NCBI RefSeq assembly: GCF_947179165.1
Contig: NC_077240.1
Location: 57,918,501 to 57,982,500, forward strand
Length of the DNA stretch: 64,000 bases
Direction: 5' to 3'
Source of the DNA: Solanum dulcamara
Lineage: Eukaryota > Streptophyta > Magnoliopsida > Solanales > Solanaceae
Part shown: positions 24,687 to 36,627 of the stretch, one piece after another
How positions within the stretch are numbered: position 1 is the stretch's first letter
How the letters are laid out: each line of letters opens with the position of its first letter
Notes under the pieces: model-generated
The model's input: the letters and a program-made list of their open reading frames with translations, nothing else
What the model was told of the DNA's origin: nothing
The model's database searches: none
Translations under genes and position numbers: made by a program

Positions 24687-25690
24687 AGTCCCATCATGGG
24701 TCGAGTACGTTATATGATGCTATGGTAAAGCAATGAGAAAGTTATGATACCGAGCTCATGACGGACTGGGTACGATATATGTATATAATAACTCTATGAG
24801 GGAAAGTAGAGGGTAAAGCTTTTCTTCTTTCTTCTTTTGGCATGACCCATAGAAAGACTACGGATGAAGAATTCACAAAGTCTACAAGAAGCTTTTATTC
24901 TTAAGTACACTAGAATGGCTAACGTTTTGAATTTCCTAGAACTTATGTCCTTTTACCTCGATTCATGTGAAAGTGTCCAACCATCCTAAATTGGTATAAT
25001 TTATGTTGTGGTATAAATCATGAATCTTATTTACTCCTTTAAGCTAGAAATCTTCCAATAATTGAACTATGGCTTCTCAAGTTTGTCTATACCTTGGGAA
25101 GTAGTAAGTAGGTAAAGTTAATCTTCTTTTTTTGGCATGAACTTTATGAAACAAATAGATGAAGTATATATGATCTCCAGGAAGCCCAATTCTAAAAGTC
25201 ACTAAGATGGCCATTTTCTTGACTTCCAAAATATATTTTATTACGCCTTGATACGAGTAGATGATGCCAAAAATGCTATTTCGATGCAAACCATAATGAT
25301 ACTCCAAAGGTACTTGTTATGGCTATTGTCTTAATTTTTGAATGATAGTTCATTTTCATTATTTCAACAAGTCTCCAATGATGGTTTAAATTGCATATGG
25401 TTACTCACTACTTACTAGTGTATACCGTAACCCTTCTATCACCGAGTCTCGGGCCGGGTACGAAATCGTGCATAGTTCTCTGCATTATCCACCGAGTCCC
25501 TCATTAAAGGGTCGGGTAAGTTATATGAAGACATGGTAATGCAATGAAATGATCCACTCACCGAGTTCCTCACTAGAGGGACGGGTACGTATGTATATAT
25601 GTGAGGATGTGATGTGATAAGGTAGAAATGGCGTCGGGCCTACGATGGTCCAAGAGTTATGATTCTCCGATCCCTTGAAAGGGCCGACTA
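24687..25690 (+). repeat. Dispersed near-palindromic CCGAGTCCC...GGGTCGGGTACG words in solo LTR leader
   Basis: About six copies, near 24689, 24753, 25440, 25490, 25558 and 25668, each pairing an ACCGAGTCCC-like arm with a GGGYCGGGTACG-like arm. The reverse complement recurs four times in each element D LTR (7558-7745 and 15475-15670). Confidence 0.6.
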
Positions 25691-25850
25691 CATTATATAT
25701 GTGAGCATGCATGTTTGCTTATAATTTACAAGTACAGGTACAATGCCTTCTTAAGTATCACATTTATTCCCCTGACTCTATCTATTTTAGATATGTTTTC
25801 AGTTATGCTTTATATACTCAGTACATATGTCGTACTGACCACCCTCTCTC

Positions 25851-25876
25851 GGGGGGGCGGGGGGAAGGGGGAGGGG
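25851..25876 (+). other. G-quadruplex-type motif in the solo LTR
   Basis: Four G-tracts of 7, 6, 5 and 4 bases separated by loops of 1, 2 and 1 bases, just after GTCGTACTGACC. Related G/C-runs follow the same GTACTGA site in element D LTRs (minus strand, near 7388 and 15303). Confidence 0.7.
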
Positions 25877-26315
25877 TTGCGTTCATGCCCGTAGGTACAG
25901 ACTCACACCTTGATGATCTGCCAGCGTAGGTGTCCCGATCAGTAGTTCGAAAGCGCTCAATCATGTCGGGGCCTACTTTTGGTACTAACCCTCGATGCAT
26001 GTATTTATTTATTCACAAGTACGACGGGGTCCCTGTCCCACCTTATGTTATCATTATAATCTTAGAGGTCTGTAGATATGTGTGTGGGTTGTATATGGGT
26101 TATATAGGTATGTATGTACAATCGTGCGGATATGATTTATATTTTGGGGGACGTTTTCCCCTGTCATGATCGTCGTGCCGGCTGAGGTGTTATGTAGTAT
26201 ATTTATACACTGTGACTCAAATAGGGGACAGTTTTGCTTATAGCTAGCAAGGGTATACGTGAGTGTCCAGTTCAGGCACCCATCATGCCCTACGGGATAG
26301 GGTCGTGACACTATC

Positions 26316-27437
26316 CTTCTATTCCTTTTTTGAGTTCAAAAGTAGACAATATATTTATTTCAATGTCGGCCAAGCATTAAAATAGTAAGCACACAAATAT
26401 AAGAACAACTAATATGATAACCAAATATGCCAAATCAAGATTTACTAAACAATTATTTTTTAGTAACAAATTCTAGAACGAGAAGATTAATTCCACGTAG
26501 ACATGGAACAATTACAATAAATCACTCAAAGAAAAGATTTTAAAATAAATTAAAAAGGAGAAGAAAAGATGAAACCCAAATTCTCCGATTTCCACGGCGG
26601 CTCCTAGATTTTCATAGGTCAAAAGTTATGTAAAAACAAATTTTGTGGAATATTTATAGATGTAGGAAAAACCCCAAATAAAATAACGGAGTTCAAAACT
26701 AATTGGAAAACCCAAATTTTGGAGGAATCGGATTCCACGTGACTGGGTGTTGTTGCGCACTACTTGGCAGATTCCTCAAATGTTTGCTATTTTATTCCTT
26801 ATATAGAAATAATAATATGATATTGAAATCCTTTCATTAAACTACTTGTTTGATTTTCTTCTTTAATCCTTCTTCTTTAATTCCTTTTGGCTCCAAATTT
26901 TTTCATTTCAGGTCATATTATTCCAACAAATAAAATATAAAATTTAGCATAATCCATAAAATATATGCTCAAAAATAAAAAAATAAAAATTCTAAATGTG
27001 AGACAAATAAAGAGTAGAAATATGTATTTTTGACCTCACATCAATCCACACTTAAAAGTTTTCTCGTACTCGAGCTAACATTAAAGCTGACAAAAGAAAA
27101 ATCAACCTAGAAAAGCCACCATTTTGGTTGATACAAACAATTAGGCCATACATAAATTTCAAAACATAAAGTATAATTCCCGATCATTATGCAAGATATA
27201 CAATAAAAAAATAAACGTTTAACCTCCTAACCTTAATAAAGGACTCTAATTCATCAAATTTAAGCTTTCTCACCTACACCATCAAAGAAAGCTAATAAAA
27301 TCACCAATCTATCATGAAATAAGTGCGCTCATAAGAAGAATAGTCCACACACTCAATTTAAAAATTGAATATAAATTAAGTATTTAGCATCAAATAACAA
27401 CTCTCATACTCACAATAGAATTCATATGTATGCACAG
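26316..27437. other. AT-rich DNA without recognisable gene
   Basis: It continues the target DNA right of the solo LTR. I see short A/T runs and one CCACGTG at about 26731, but no long frame, LTR end or coding motif. A phrase on the minus strand (AACTTTTAAGTGTGGATTG at about 27045) is reminiscent of post-pol DNA in other retroelements, too weak to name. Confidence 0.4.
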
Positions 27438-28000
27438 TGTAACACCCCCTAAAAAGGTTGTATATGGTGTTTCAATTCTCGATGAAAATAATACTATTTC
27501 TGTATTTTGGGCATAAATTTTCATAAGATGGTCTAAATTAGGTGATTCAAATTTTTGAATAACCCCAATATCTTGCCTACAACTTTTGTGAAGACCATAA
27601 CTTATGATTCGAAGTCTAAGTAATCAAATAAGTTAATCTTTCCAAAATCAGGTGTTGTGATGAAATGGAGTGTTTGTAGATGAAAAATCATATCTCACTG
27701 TAGAATGATCCCATTCAGTTGATTCTTGAATGATATACAAGAAGACTTTTGTAGCTATAATTTATATGAGACACCAAATCCTAATTACGAAGTTATCTCA
27801 TTTAAACATAGCTCCGAAAAAGGATATTCCATAAAAAGAAGATTCATCTCACCAAACATGGAATATCTAGATCCATTTGACATCATCCATGACATCAATA
27901 TTCCTCCATTTAACATCATCCATGATATCACAATCCTCCATTAAATTTTTAGATTTTTCTTTATAAATATTTTAATTATTGTTAGGTTCCTCCTTCACAC

Positions 28001-28009
28001 TTATAAATA
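28001..28009 (+). promoter_or_regulatory. TATA box in the 27438-29977 LTR
   Basis: TTATAAATA follows CCTCCTTCACAC and precedes a pyrimidine-rich leader. It is conserved in inverted form at about 43452-43461 in the related LTR fragment. Confidence 0.6.
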
Positions 28010-28660
28010 CCCTAACCCCTTCAAGTTTCCTCCTATTCCTATTCATTCTCTAAATTTCTCTAAGGAATTCAAGGAGTTTCTCTCAAAGTCTTCTTCTATA
28101 AGTCAAGCTAGGGTTTCAATCTTCAAGTTCTCCAAGTTTCACCATTGTAAGGCCTTGACTACCAAGGTATGTTGGGATCCACCCATGGAGCCCAAAAGAT
28201 CTTCAAATTTTCAAGTGATTTCAAGTATGAATTTAATGAGAGTTTGGTCAATTCTTCTTCAATTGCACGAATTGAGTTTCAATTAAAGTTTATCTATTCA
28301 ATTAGGCATGATTCAAGTTTAATCATATGATTCCATTAATTTTCGTTCAATTACTCCTATATGCTATCTAGGGTTCAAGATATTGAGTATGGGTTCCTCA
28401 ATTATGATTATAAATTGATTCAATTCTATTCAATTATGCCTGATTTTTGTTGGAATTGCATGATTTTGATGGAATGTTACTTAAACCCATGTATTATGTT
28501 AATTCAAATTATGAATTTATGAATGTCCTTATGGTTCTCTCCAATTATGATGAAGTTGATATGATTTCATATGATTATGTACGATATCAATTCAATTACA
28601 TGATTTTAAGATAATTCCCTATAGATTCAAGCATGAGACTACATTTTCCAATGATAAGCT

Positions 28661-28685
28661 ATATATATATATATATATATATATA
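28661..28685. repeat. AT dinucleotide microsatellite
   Basis: Twelve or so AT units inside the leader part of the LTR. Confidence 0.9.
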
Positions 28686-30110
28686 ATTTACATGAAAGAT
28701 TTGAAATAAGCTTTATGATGAAATTCAAGTCATGAATAAATGATGGTGGGTTCTTATCACCGAAGTATGAATATATAATGATGAAATTTCTACACTCACA
28801 TTACATGAGACAAGATCAAGGAGCTATTCTATGATTATGTATTTATACATAGTGGACGGGTAGTAGATGTGGCCCCTGCTAGATGATGTTGACTTTATGA
28901 CTTATGGTTTGTGTATTCCGTTGAGAGATTACCTAGAACCGAGTGGACCTTGGGTTAGGAACTCTCTCCCATAGTTGGGAAAAGAGACCCGTATTAAGAT
29001 TCCATTGTCTCATAACTACGTGTCACCATAGGATAAAGAATCATCCATAGTAGAGGCTCCATTTCTTTAATGGTCAACTGCAGTAAAGGCTCGATCCTTC
29101 ATGTAGCTTAGTGCATCCACATAGGCATATATGAGTTCACCTTAGCAAGTAGCCTCCCCCTTTCCTTCGATGTATGGGTAAATATTGGGACTTCATGTTA
29201 TAGCTCACATATTTTATGTCGGTTAACGATATCTCTCATAAAGTAAAGTGTGTGCTCTCACAAGGTTAAAGGTTTCCCTGAAAATATTTATGGTATACTT
29301 CATTATGATTTATGGTTTTTCAAAGTACATGGTTTCCTATAATGACTCATCACTACCATTATTCTCATATGATTCATGATAGTTCCTACATTGCATTGGC
29401 CATGTTTCATGATTCTAAATAGTATTTCTAATGATTTCATGGTTTTTAGAATGGTCCAATATGTCACTTTATTGTATCACGACATATTTCATTGTATGCT
29501 CACATACTTAGTACATTCAAAGTACTAACGCATACTTCTTTTGTTTGCCTACAGTGTCTTATAATGTAGGGCTTGGCGATTATCTTGTACACTCTTCTGG
29601 CTAGATAGAAGACTTGTTCACTTGATTTGGTAAATCCTCATGCTTGGAGGACTACATATCGAGCTTATATTTTCTTGATACCCCTAGACTATGTTTTTAG
29701 TTTGAGAACATTTCTTTCTTGTTTGGGTGAGCTAGTGGCTTGTTGTATTCCCCTACCTATATTAGTACAATAGAGAAATTTCTTGACAAAGAAAATGTAT
29801 AAGTCCGTTTAATTGGGCCTAAGTTTCACCATTATTTTGAGACTTTTCCATCTCTTTACTTCTTCTTATTGATTTACTTACCTTATGTATGATTACTATG
29901 CTAAGATGGATTAGTTGGGCTTTCCTCGAGAATCCTAATTGTCATGTCACATCTAGGCCCTAGTCCAAGTCATGACAACTAAATACCTAAACGTCCACTA
30001 GCAACCAATATCTACGCACGGATATAAGAAATAACCCCACTCAGTGTGCAGCTAACAGAGTCCTTCCATATAATCAGAGGGATACCGAGCATAAATAAGG
30101 TAACAATGTT

Positions 30111-31668
30111 AACATAGAAATCCAAGATCGCATGGTGAAAGGATAACTAGTCCATGCCCAGAATAATATCAAAATATAACATAACTAACTCAACAAGGTC
30201 AGCCAAATTTTCAGACCCCGAGATAGTCACCAAGCAAGATCTATAAACCCGATCAACTATTAAAGTATCACTTGTAGGGGTCGAAAAACGCACGGGTGCT
30301 CTTAGGGTCTCATAATGCATACGAAAATTGGAAGCATAGTCCAGAGATACATAAAAAAATGTAGAAACCATATCAAATAAAGTTTAGGTGGGATGATGGC
30401 ATAAAAGAAGTGTACATGTGATAATATCGTCTGATGCTTCAACCTCCACCTTTGCTAGAGCTGCATCAAACTCGCCCTATCTACCTCTGCCCTGTGCATC
30501 AGACCTACCACCTGACTTGCCTCCCTAAGATCCACCTCAAGTTCCCTGGTGACCACCCCATCGATCTAGACCTTGGACACCGCCTCTAGCTAGAAGGACT
30601 ACCAATGCAACTAGTCCCGCTAGATGTGGGGGAAAGAATAATGGCTAAGATTCTGAAGTCATAGCAACCCTGAGAAGAATGACCTGAATTATAGTGGCCA
30701 CTACTGCCTGCAAACCTTGAATCTGAACCTCTCAAACTCTAGCCCACACTAGGACCACTCTACCTGTGTTGATCACCCTATAAAGCAGGAATTGCCTCCT
30801 GAACATACCCGTCATAAGAGTCCCTACCCTTAGACTAGGACCCATTGTAACTTCTCTAATGTTGAGCCCTCTTATTGCCTCTCCCTTGCGCTTCATAACG
30901 GAGATGTTCCATGGTACGTGCATTATCAACCACCTACAAGAAAGAGCAATCTCGTGAAATAATAGGCTTGATCTCCATACATCAACTGGAACCTCAACCT
31001 ACGAGCAAAGCATCAAATCATCTCCTTCTTAGTAGGTAGTATCATCGTAGAATAACGGGAGAGCTCATGAAACCTCACCTTATACTCGAACATAGTTATG
31101 GAGCCTTATTCCAACCTCAAAGAACTGATCATGGAGTTTATTTCTAATGTTTCATGGAATGAACTTAGCAAAGAGGGCCTCTGAAAACTCATCCCGACAC
31201 CGAAGAAAACCCAATTTGTTTGGTCTTTAAGTACAAGCGCCACCACTGCTGGACTGTGAAACTGGTGAGTAGTGAAGTTGGATCCTATCGACTCTACAAA
31301 ACTCAATGACTATAGTTTTTTACGACAAGTAGTGAGGAACTCATGGGAATCCTCTCAAATAGTTCCAAAAAATATCGAAGGAGATGGTCTCAATAGAACT
31401 TCAAGCATCTTCTACTCCTCCAATGTCATAGCCCCTACCTCTATAACTGGTTGAGTGATAATGGGTGTTGATGGTGTCCAAACCTAAGGAATGTTTATTG
31501 TAGGCTAACCCTACAGTGTTGGTGTAATTGGAGATGGAACTTATTGCATACCTCTAACACTTCCAATAATTAGGGGATAGCCATCTAAAGGTTTTAAGCC
31601 ATATATGGCGCGGGTGGTTGCTGGGATGGTCACAGCCCCACCAGCTATGGAGGAACATAAGCTCCCTG
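30111..31668 (-). pseudogene. Element C gag and start of protease
   Basis: On the minus strand, 31306-31106 matches gypsy capsid (SIGSNFTTHQFHSP, with the tail SMISSLRLE). Proline- and arginine-rich linker and a badly damaged nucleocapsid region follow to about 30480. The protease part is open at 30371-30147, ending LVELVMLYFDIILGMD. The active-site Asp-Ser/Thr-Gly appears altered (SLDYASNF). RT and later domains are absent: the sequence stops near the LTR at 27438-29977. Confidence 0.7.
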
Positions 31669-31669
31669 A

Positions 31670-31686
31670 GGCTCTGCTACTAGCCA
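31670..31686 (-). other. Probable degraded primer-binding site of element C
   Basis: The minus strand reads TGGCTAGTAGCAGAGCC, like TGGTATCAGAGCC with a small insertion and substitutions. It lies directly between the gag leader and the LTR. Confidence 0.4.
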
Positions 31687-31688
31687 AC

Positions 31689-34370
31689 TGGTAACTTGAA
31701 ATGACAATTAATGGTTATAAGGGTAGAAACCAAGAAGAAATAACAATTTAACAGGATTAACAAGAGAAGTAAGGCAGAAGCATCGCATATATACATCAAA
31801 ACAAACGATCTCTCACAGACTCTAAAAGTCACAAGTATAGAGCTACTATCAAAATAGTACAACTCCCAAAAGTGGACTAAAAATATATAGAATTTTCTCA
31901 AAACCAAAAGTATAGAAAAAATTATGTAGAAGGAGACATATATGATCCAAAATGCTGTAAGCACACCCTCTTCTTCCAATCCAACTGCAACCGGCTTGAA
32001 ATCAACTCTGGTGATTGATGCTTAGACCTATATCACAAAAACAGATGCAGAGTATAGTATGAGTACTCAAATAAGGCATCATAAGACTAACTAAGCTTTA
32101 AATGTAAAAGCAATATTGAAAGACGGAATTGAGCAAAAGAGATGTCATACTACGAAAGTCTAATCAAAATGAACATGAGTGTAATAAGGAGCTGAAATGA
32201 AGCAAGTAATTAGCTAAATAAAACCCAATGGGCCCCCATAAGCCCCAAAGTTAAACTCGTGTACAAGTTTAAAATAAAATTAGAACGGATCCCTATAAGC
32301 CCGACATGTTCACAAAATAGCTAACACTACTAAGCGTACAAACGGTGAATCTAGAGGTGGAGAAGGCATAGCTTAGACCTCAAACAATGAATAGCCTCCA
32401 AAAGTAACCAATAGAGTCATCTAAGAGCCAAAGAGTGCAAAGCCAAGACCTCGAACCATGGATAACCCCCAAAATAATCAATCAGATATAGCCGGTAGGT
32501 ATCAACTCCATAGAGGATTAAAAAGACCAAATCATGGACTGCATATATAGATTAATAACTAGACCTTAAATCTGTGACATAAAGCTGTTGAGGATGCCAT
32601 TCCAACTCATCATCATAGAATCACTATGGAATGACGTTCATACGAAAGAAATCAATACCATACTCCAAACTCGATCCCAATCCAATCTCAATCCAATCCC
32701 TAACTATCAAATAAAGCCCGATCTACCAACCATAGACCTCTAGGGCCGTAGAAAAGGAGAGTTATGGATAAATATCATCTGAGTTGAGTTATCGCCTTAC
32801 TAAGGCTTATTCTATCAAACACCATCTAAAGTAATGTTAGAGAGATTCTAAGGTCTGTCAGCTCAAAATATATATAAGTCTAAGGCATTCACTAGTCTAA
32901 ACCTAAACTAAGGCGAAACATGCTCTCAACATCAACAAAAAGCAATTACAATTCATAGCACAAAGTAAGGATGATCGTAAAAGGAGAATAATATGCCAAT
33001 AAGTCTAGAAAATACCTAAAATAAGTATAGAAAAAAAGTAGATAAGAATGATCAACTAACTTCATTTCCCAAATTCCATCTATTCAATATACATTTACGT
33101 TCCCAGGCTTAATCTAAAGAAAGAGAAGCCAAATCTTACCTTAAAGCCAAACGCAAGTGTTCCAAAATCACAATTTTGGAGCCTTGCCTTAGGAACGGCT
33201 TCGAATGTTATTACATTATCAACGATAGGATCAAAAAATAAATACAATTATTTTTGAACCAAAATAACAATAATCGGAGATGGACCCAGAATTTGGTCTC
33301 ACATTGCAAGACAAGCACTAGAAATCCCAAAATCAACTTTGTAAAAAGGTCCTAATTAGTTCTCCGAACATGTAACCCAAGATGAAACAAAATTTGGGAC
33401 TCGAAACAACCCAAACAAACAACATGCGTAAAATCCACCATTAAAGCATAATTAAAGAAGGAAAGCAGTCCCTTTGGGGTCAAAATTACCTCAAATGAAG
33501 AGTCTATGACACTCTCCAAAAATTTAAACATATTCCTATAAACTCTCCAAACACATTAGACTTGGAGTCATCCAATTTTGATCTTTATAATACATACAAT
33601 TACAAATTGAAATATTCAGCTCAAGGTTGATTGCGTCTGTCTTTTGAATAAAAGATCAAAAGCGACTGACTATCACGATCACGTCCAGGAGAGCCTATGA
33701 ATGTGGAGGAAACTAATAAAGGCCTTCACTAATATAGAGAGGCACCTACAATCATATAAGGCAACCGGGGTGGGCATCAAAAACATGCAAGCCAAAGGCC
33801 CAAGGCTTTGCGAGCACGACCATGGCATCGTGAACACAGAGGCCACCAGCCTAGGTCATCACAAACGCGGCCAAGGGACCATCTAATGCAAAGGGCATTC
33901 TTGGCCTGTTCCAATTGAGCTGCATTAGCTGGTTTTGAAATTAGTGTAAAATCTCCAATGAGGTGCTCAAATCCATTTAGAACCCATATGTGTGCAAATG
34001 AGATATAATACCCTACCACATTTGGCATTCTAGTCTTAACAGAGTAATTGAAACTTCCAATCGAAATCGTCTCTACAAAAAATAGGTCCCACACCCAAGC
34101 TCCTTTTTAGCCACTTTCCATAAGCAGGCTCAAGATCAGCTCAAAAGCATTTCGATCCACACGAATGGTTCTTCTAGACCAAACTCAATGTTTAGGAGCT
34201 AATGGAACCGTTAGAATTCCATTCTAAGGCTGTTTATCTGAAGTTTTTACTAAAGTTAACTATTTAGGTTTCAAAAGATTCAAAACACAAAACTTGCTTA
34301 AAAACCAAATGAATGACTAGGTGACAAAACTGTCAGTGCCAATAAGTCATAATGACTTAGGGTCGCTATA
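31689..34370 (-). repeat. Element C 5' LTR
   Basis: About 2.68 kb. Its minus-strand start, TATAGCGACCCTAAGTCAT, resembles the start of the element G LTR (TGTAATGACC...AAGTCAT at 48244). It ends next to the primer-site-like sequence. Bases 32700-33900 are repeated at 21233-22420. The U3 at 33690-33890 carries GCGAGCACG/CGTGAACAC-type words. No gene. Confidence 0.6.
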
Positions 34371-34845
34371 GAAATGCTTTAAATAATGAAAAAATGCATT
34401 AAAGATAAAATGACCTCGATGGTAATTACATCTACCATCCAGTATCTAATGAAACATACTAACAAAATAATTTTGGGCACTTGAGGTAATGTCCAACACC
34501 CAATTTCAAGATGTTGACTAAGTAGACATTGAATAGCTCTAAATGCAACATATATCTTTTTTAATTACAATTACCAAAATGTTAACTAGAATATACCATT
34601 ATTTTGATGAATTTTGGAGAAGGCATAGATAGAATCCACATTTACTAGGGAAAGACTTTATTTATAAATTGGTCAAATATGATACGAATTACTGAAATGG
34701 TCTCACAGGTAGTGCTTTCAACGTAAGGTACTATGATATATCTTTATGCAGCTGAGAAATAGTCTAAACTAATAGAATAAATATTCTAGACACTAAGCTT
34801 AGGTTTTTCTCTTTTCTTACATTCACAACAATGTTCAGGAGATGT
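34371..34845. other. AT-rich DNA, nothing recognised
   Basis: Between the element C LTR and the LINE fragment. I see no frame, terminal repeat or motif I can support. Confidence 0.4.
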
Positions 34846-35115
34846 TTTGGATGTTACATTTGCAAAATGAACTCGAAAACTATTAAGCACCTTTTTTTGA
34901 ATTGTAACATAGCAATAAATATATGGAATATGCGTTTATCTATTAATGAACTAGGTTGGGTCATGCCTAGAAACATTAAAGAAGCATACTAAAAAGGTAG
35001 TGCTCACAGAGAATTGGTAAATCCATCAAAAATATTTAGTTAATTTTTGCTGCTTCTTGAATGGAAGGAACCAAAATAATGCAGTTAAAGTTAAATGCTT
35101 ACTGAACTTATTTAG
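34846..35115 (+). pseudogene. LINE (non-LTR retrotransposon) ORF2 C-terminal fragment, zinc-binding RT tail
   Basis: One frame reads CYICKMNSKTIKHLFLNC from 34852, then WNMRLSINELGWVMPRNIK, up to TAA at 34990. The C-x2-C...H-x4-C pattern followed by a W-rich stretch and WVMPR is the zf-RVT domain that ends the RT protein of plant LINEs. Weaker similarity (EWKEPK-like, then KVKCLLNL-like) continues past stops to about 35115. No poly(A) tail or target duplication is visible. It abuts the duplicated segment at 35116. Confidence 0.65.
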
Positions 35116-36049
35116 TTAGCTAAACTAGGCCCCTAGCGATCAATTTTTGGAATCAAGGTAGAATTAGTGCAGCAGGTGCATCCTATATGACCTACGTGCA
35201 TCTCGTGCTCCTAGAGAAAAATTCTTGAAATCATACTTCAATTAGAAATTTTAAAAATACACAGCAAAAACTACAACCAACATGCCTAATATTCAAAAAA
35301 CTATTCTGTGGAGATTATAGTTAACTTCATAAAACTAAATTATTTTTTTATTATATATATATCATGAATATGTAAAAGAAGTATTATCGTTTCATGAGCT
35401 TCTAAGAGAGGTCAGGGGACACATAATAATAGATATATAATAAATTCTAAGCTTTTGCATCAGACAAATTCATATGTCATTTGAAATTTTAAAGTTTCAA
35501 ATTGCATCAGTTCAGCTATTCACTCATACATTAGTATAAATACGTACCAACATATACAAGAAAAGCTACCAAAAAATAAACCACAAGATCCTAAATATGA
35601 TTACACAATCTCTTGACTTTTATATCTATCATCCCTAGCTATACAATCTAATCACAACCATAATTTGAAAGTAATTTCCTCCAAAACTAGTGGCCCCTCT
35701 AGATATCTCCATTTGATTCACCATCTTTTTTCATGTCCCTTTGGATAGGAATTTGTACATCAACCACCCAATACAAATAATATAAACATCAAACAATGTG
35801 TACATCCAAATGTTCATAGCGCAAAGAATCTACATAATTAATGGGTTTATGGTCAGGTAACATGAATAAGGATGCGGTTAACTTCAAAGATGCATCTAGT
35901 ATGTTCCTTCAGGATAGAATACTCTAGTCCAATCACAAGGTCTATTTAATAGTAAATAGATCCCATTAGGGGAATGACAAATGTTGTGATGATGTAGTAA
36001 CTCTATATACTTAAATAATAATGGGATATCCTTAAGACAGGAAGAGACC
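35116..36049. repeat. Low-copy duplicated segment, copy 1 (truncated)
   Basis: Similar to sequence at 61.8-64.0 kb: 35130-35480 matches about 63690-64000 and (from 35310) 61815-61970; 35480-35800 matches 61975-62270; 35860-36049 matches about 63510-63690. Copy 1 lacks the equivalent of about 62330-63490. It is cut at 36050 by the LTR of element F. The order of matches implies that both copies derive from a tandem array. Confidence 0.7.
35635..35829 (-). pseudogene. Exon-like remnant with membrane segment, copy 1
   Basis: On the minus strand an AG (splice-acceptor-like, after TTATGT) precedes ILCAMNIWMYTLFD, a hydrophobic stretch, then GWLMYKFLSKGT and a TGA. Past that stop the frame continues with TSFGGNYF to a TAG at 35637-35635. 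The same arrangement stands at 62324-62131. Similarity at protein level in the hydrophobic part suggests it once coded. I do not recognise the family. Confidence 0.4.
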
Positions 36050-36571
36050 TATCACGATCCAAAGTCGATTCATGATGGCACCTACTAAATCCCTCAAGTA
36101 GGCAAGCTTAAACATAAAATACTACTCGCGGAAGACAATAATTTAATATAATAATATTAAAAGGCGGAAGATAAAAATAATAAATAGGAAGCATTCCATA
36201 TCATAAATTGGTAATATGATAAAATATATACAAAAGAGGCTAAAGATGAACAAAAAGGACAAAATGTCATGGACCAAATCCCCGGACTTGGTGTCACCTA
36301 TACAGGAGCTACCAAGTACATACAGCTATATACAAAAGAACTGACTTGTCAAAATACAAAATATAAAAGTCAATACAACAGAGGGAAAGCAGCAAGTCTC
36401 TAGACGTCGGTATCTCACCACGAACCAAGACTATGACAACTAAAGGAGAACCAATTCTCACAGAAGGTGTCTCATACTAGGAGCTACATAAGAGAGAAAT
36501 GTAGAAGTGTAGTATGAGAATCAAAACACGAGCTACTCAATAGGCATCATGGGCCGACCGAGCTTAGAAAG

Positions 36572-36627
<56 letters not shown>

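Larger units (their letters stand above)
22938..26310 (+). repeat. Solo LTR of a Ty3/gypsy-like element with perfect target duplications
   Basis: 3373 bp. It starts TATTACACCCCG (TG eroded to TA) and ends GGGTCGTGACA. It is flanked by CTATC at 22933-22937 and at 26311-26315. No internal region is present, so this is the product of LTR-LTR recombination. Motifs shared with the element D LTRs suggest the same lineage: GACACRTGTC words in U3, a GTACTGA/GTAC site, and repeated CACCGAGTCCC words downstream. Confidence 0.88.
27438..29977 (+). repeat. Isolated LTR, 2540 bp, no target duplication
   Basis: It begins TGTAACACCCCCTAAAAAGG and ends CATGACA. A TATA box and long transcribed leader are present. 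The flanks CACAG and ACTAA differ, and neither a polypurine tract nor a primer site adjoins, so it is not a clean solo LTR. The homologous piece at 41689-43500 is in inverted orientation. Open frames inside (for example about 27726-27944) are short and unlike any gene I know. Confidence 0.75.

Noticed and set aside
25818..26000. Overlapping short frames on both strands in a GC-rich stretch of the solo LTR
   Set aside because: They are produced by the G-tract region. No start context or coding motifs.
27433..29982. Possible solo LTR with target duplication at 27438-29977
   Set aside because: The flanks CACAG and ACTAA do not match, and no primer site or polypurine tract adjoins. Kept only as an isolated LTR.
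31680..31979. Hydrophobic minus-strand frame of 99 codons resembling a membrane protein
   Set aside because: It sits at the U5 edge of the element C LTR next to the primer-site-like sequence. AT-rich LTR DNA gives Leu/Ile/Phe-rich frames by composition.
36573..36620. AT microsatellite as an origin or matrix attachment site
   Set aside because: It is a simple slippage repeat inside an LTR, as are the other TA runs at 7104, 15161, 28661, 52831 and 60364. No further support.
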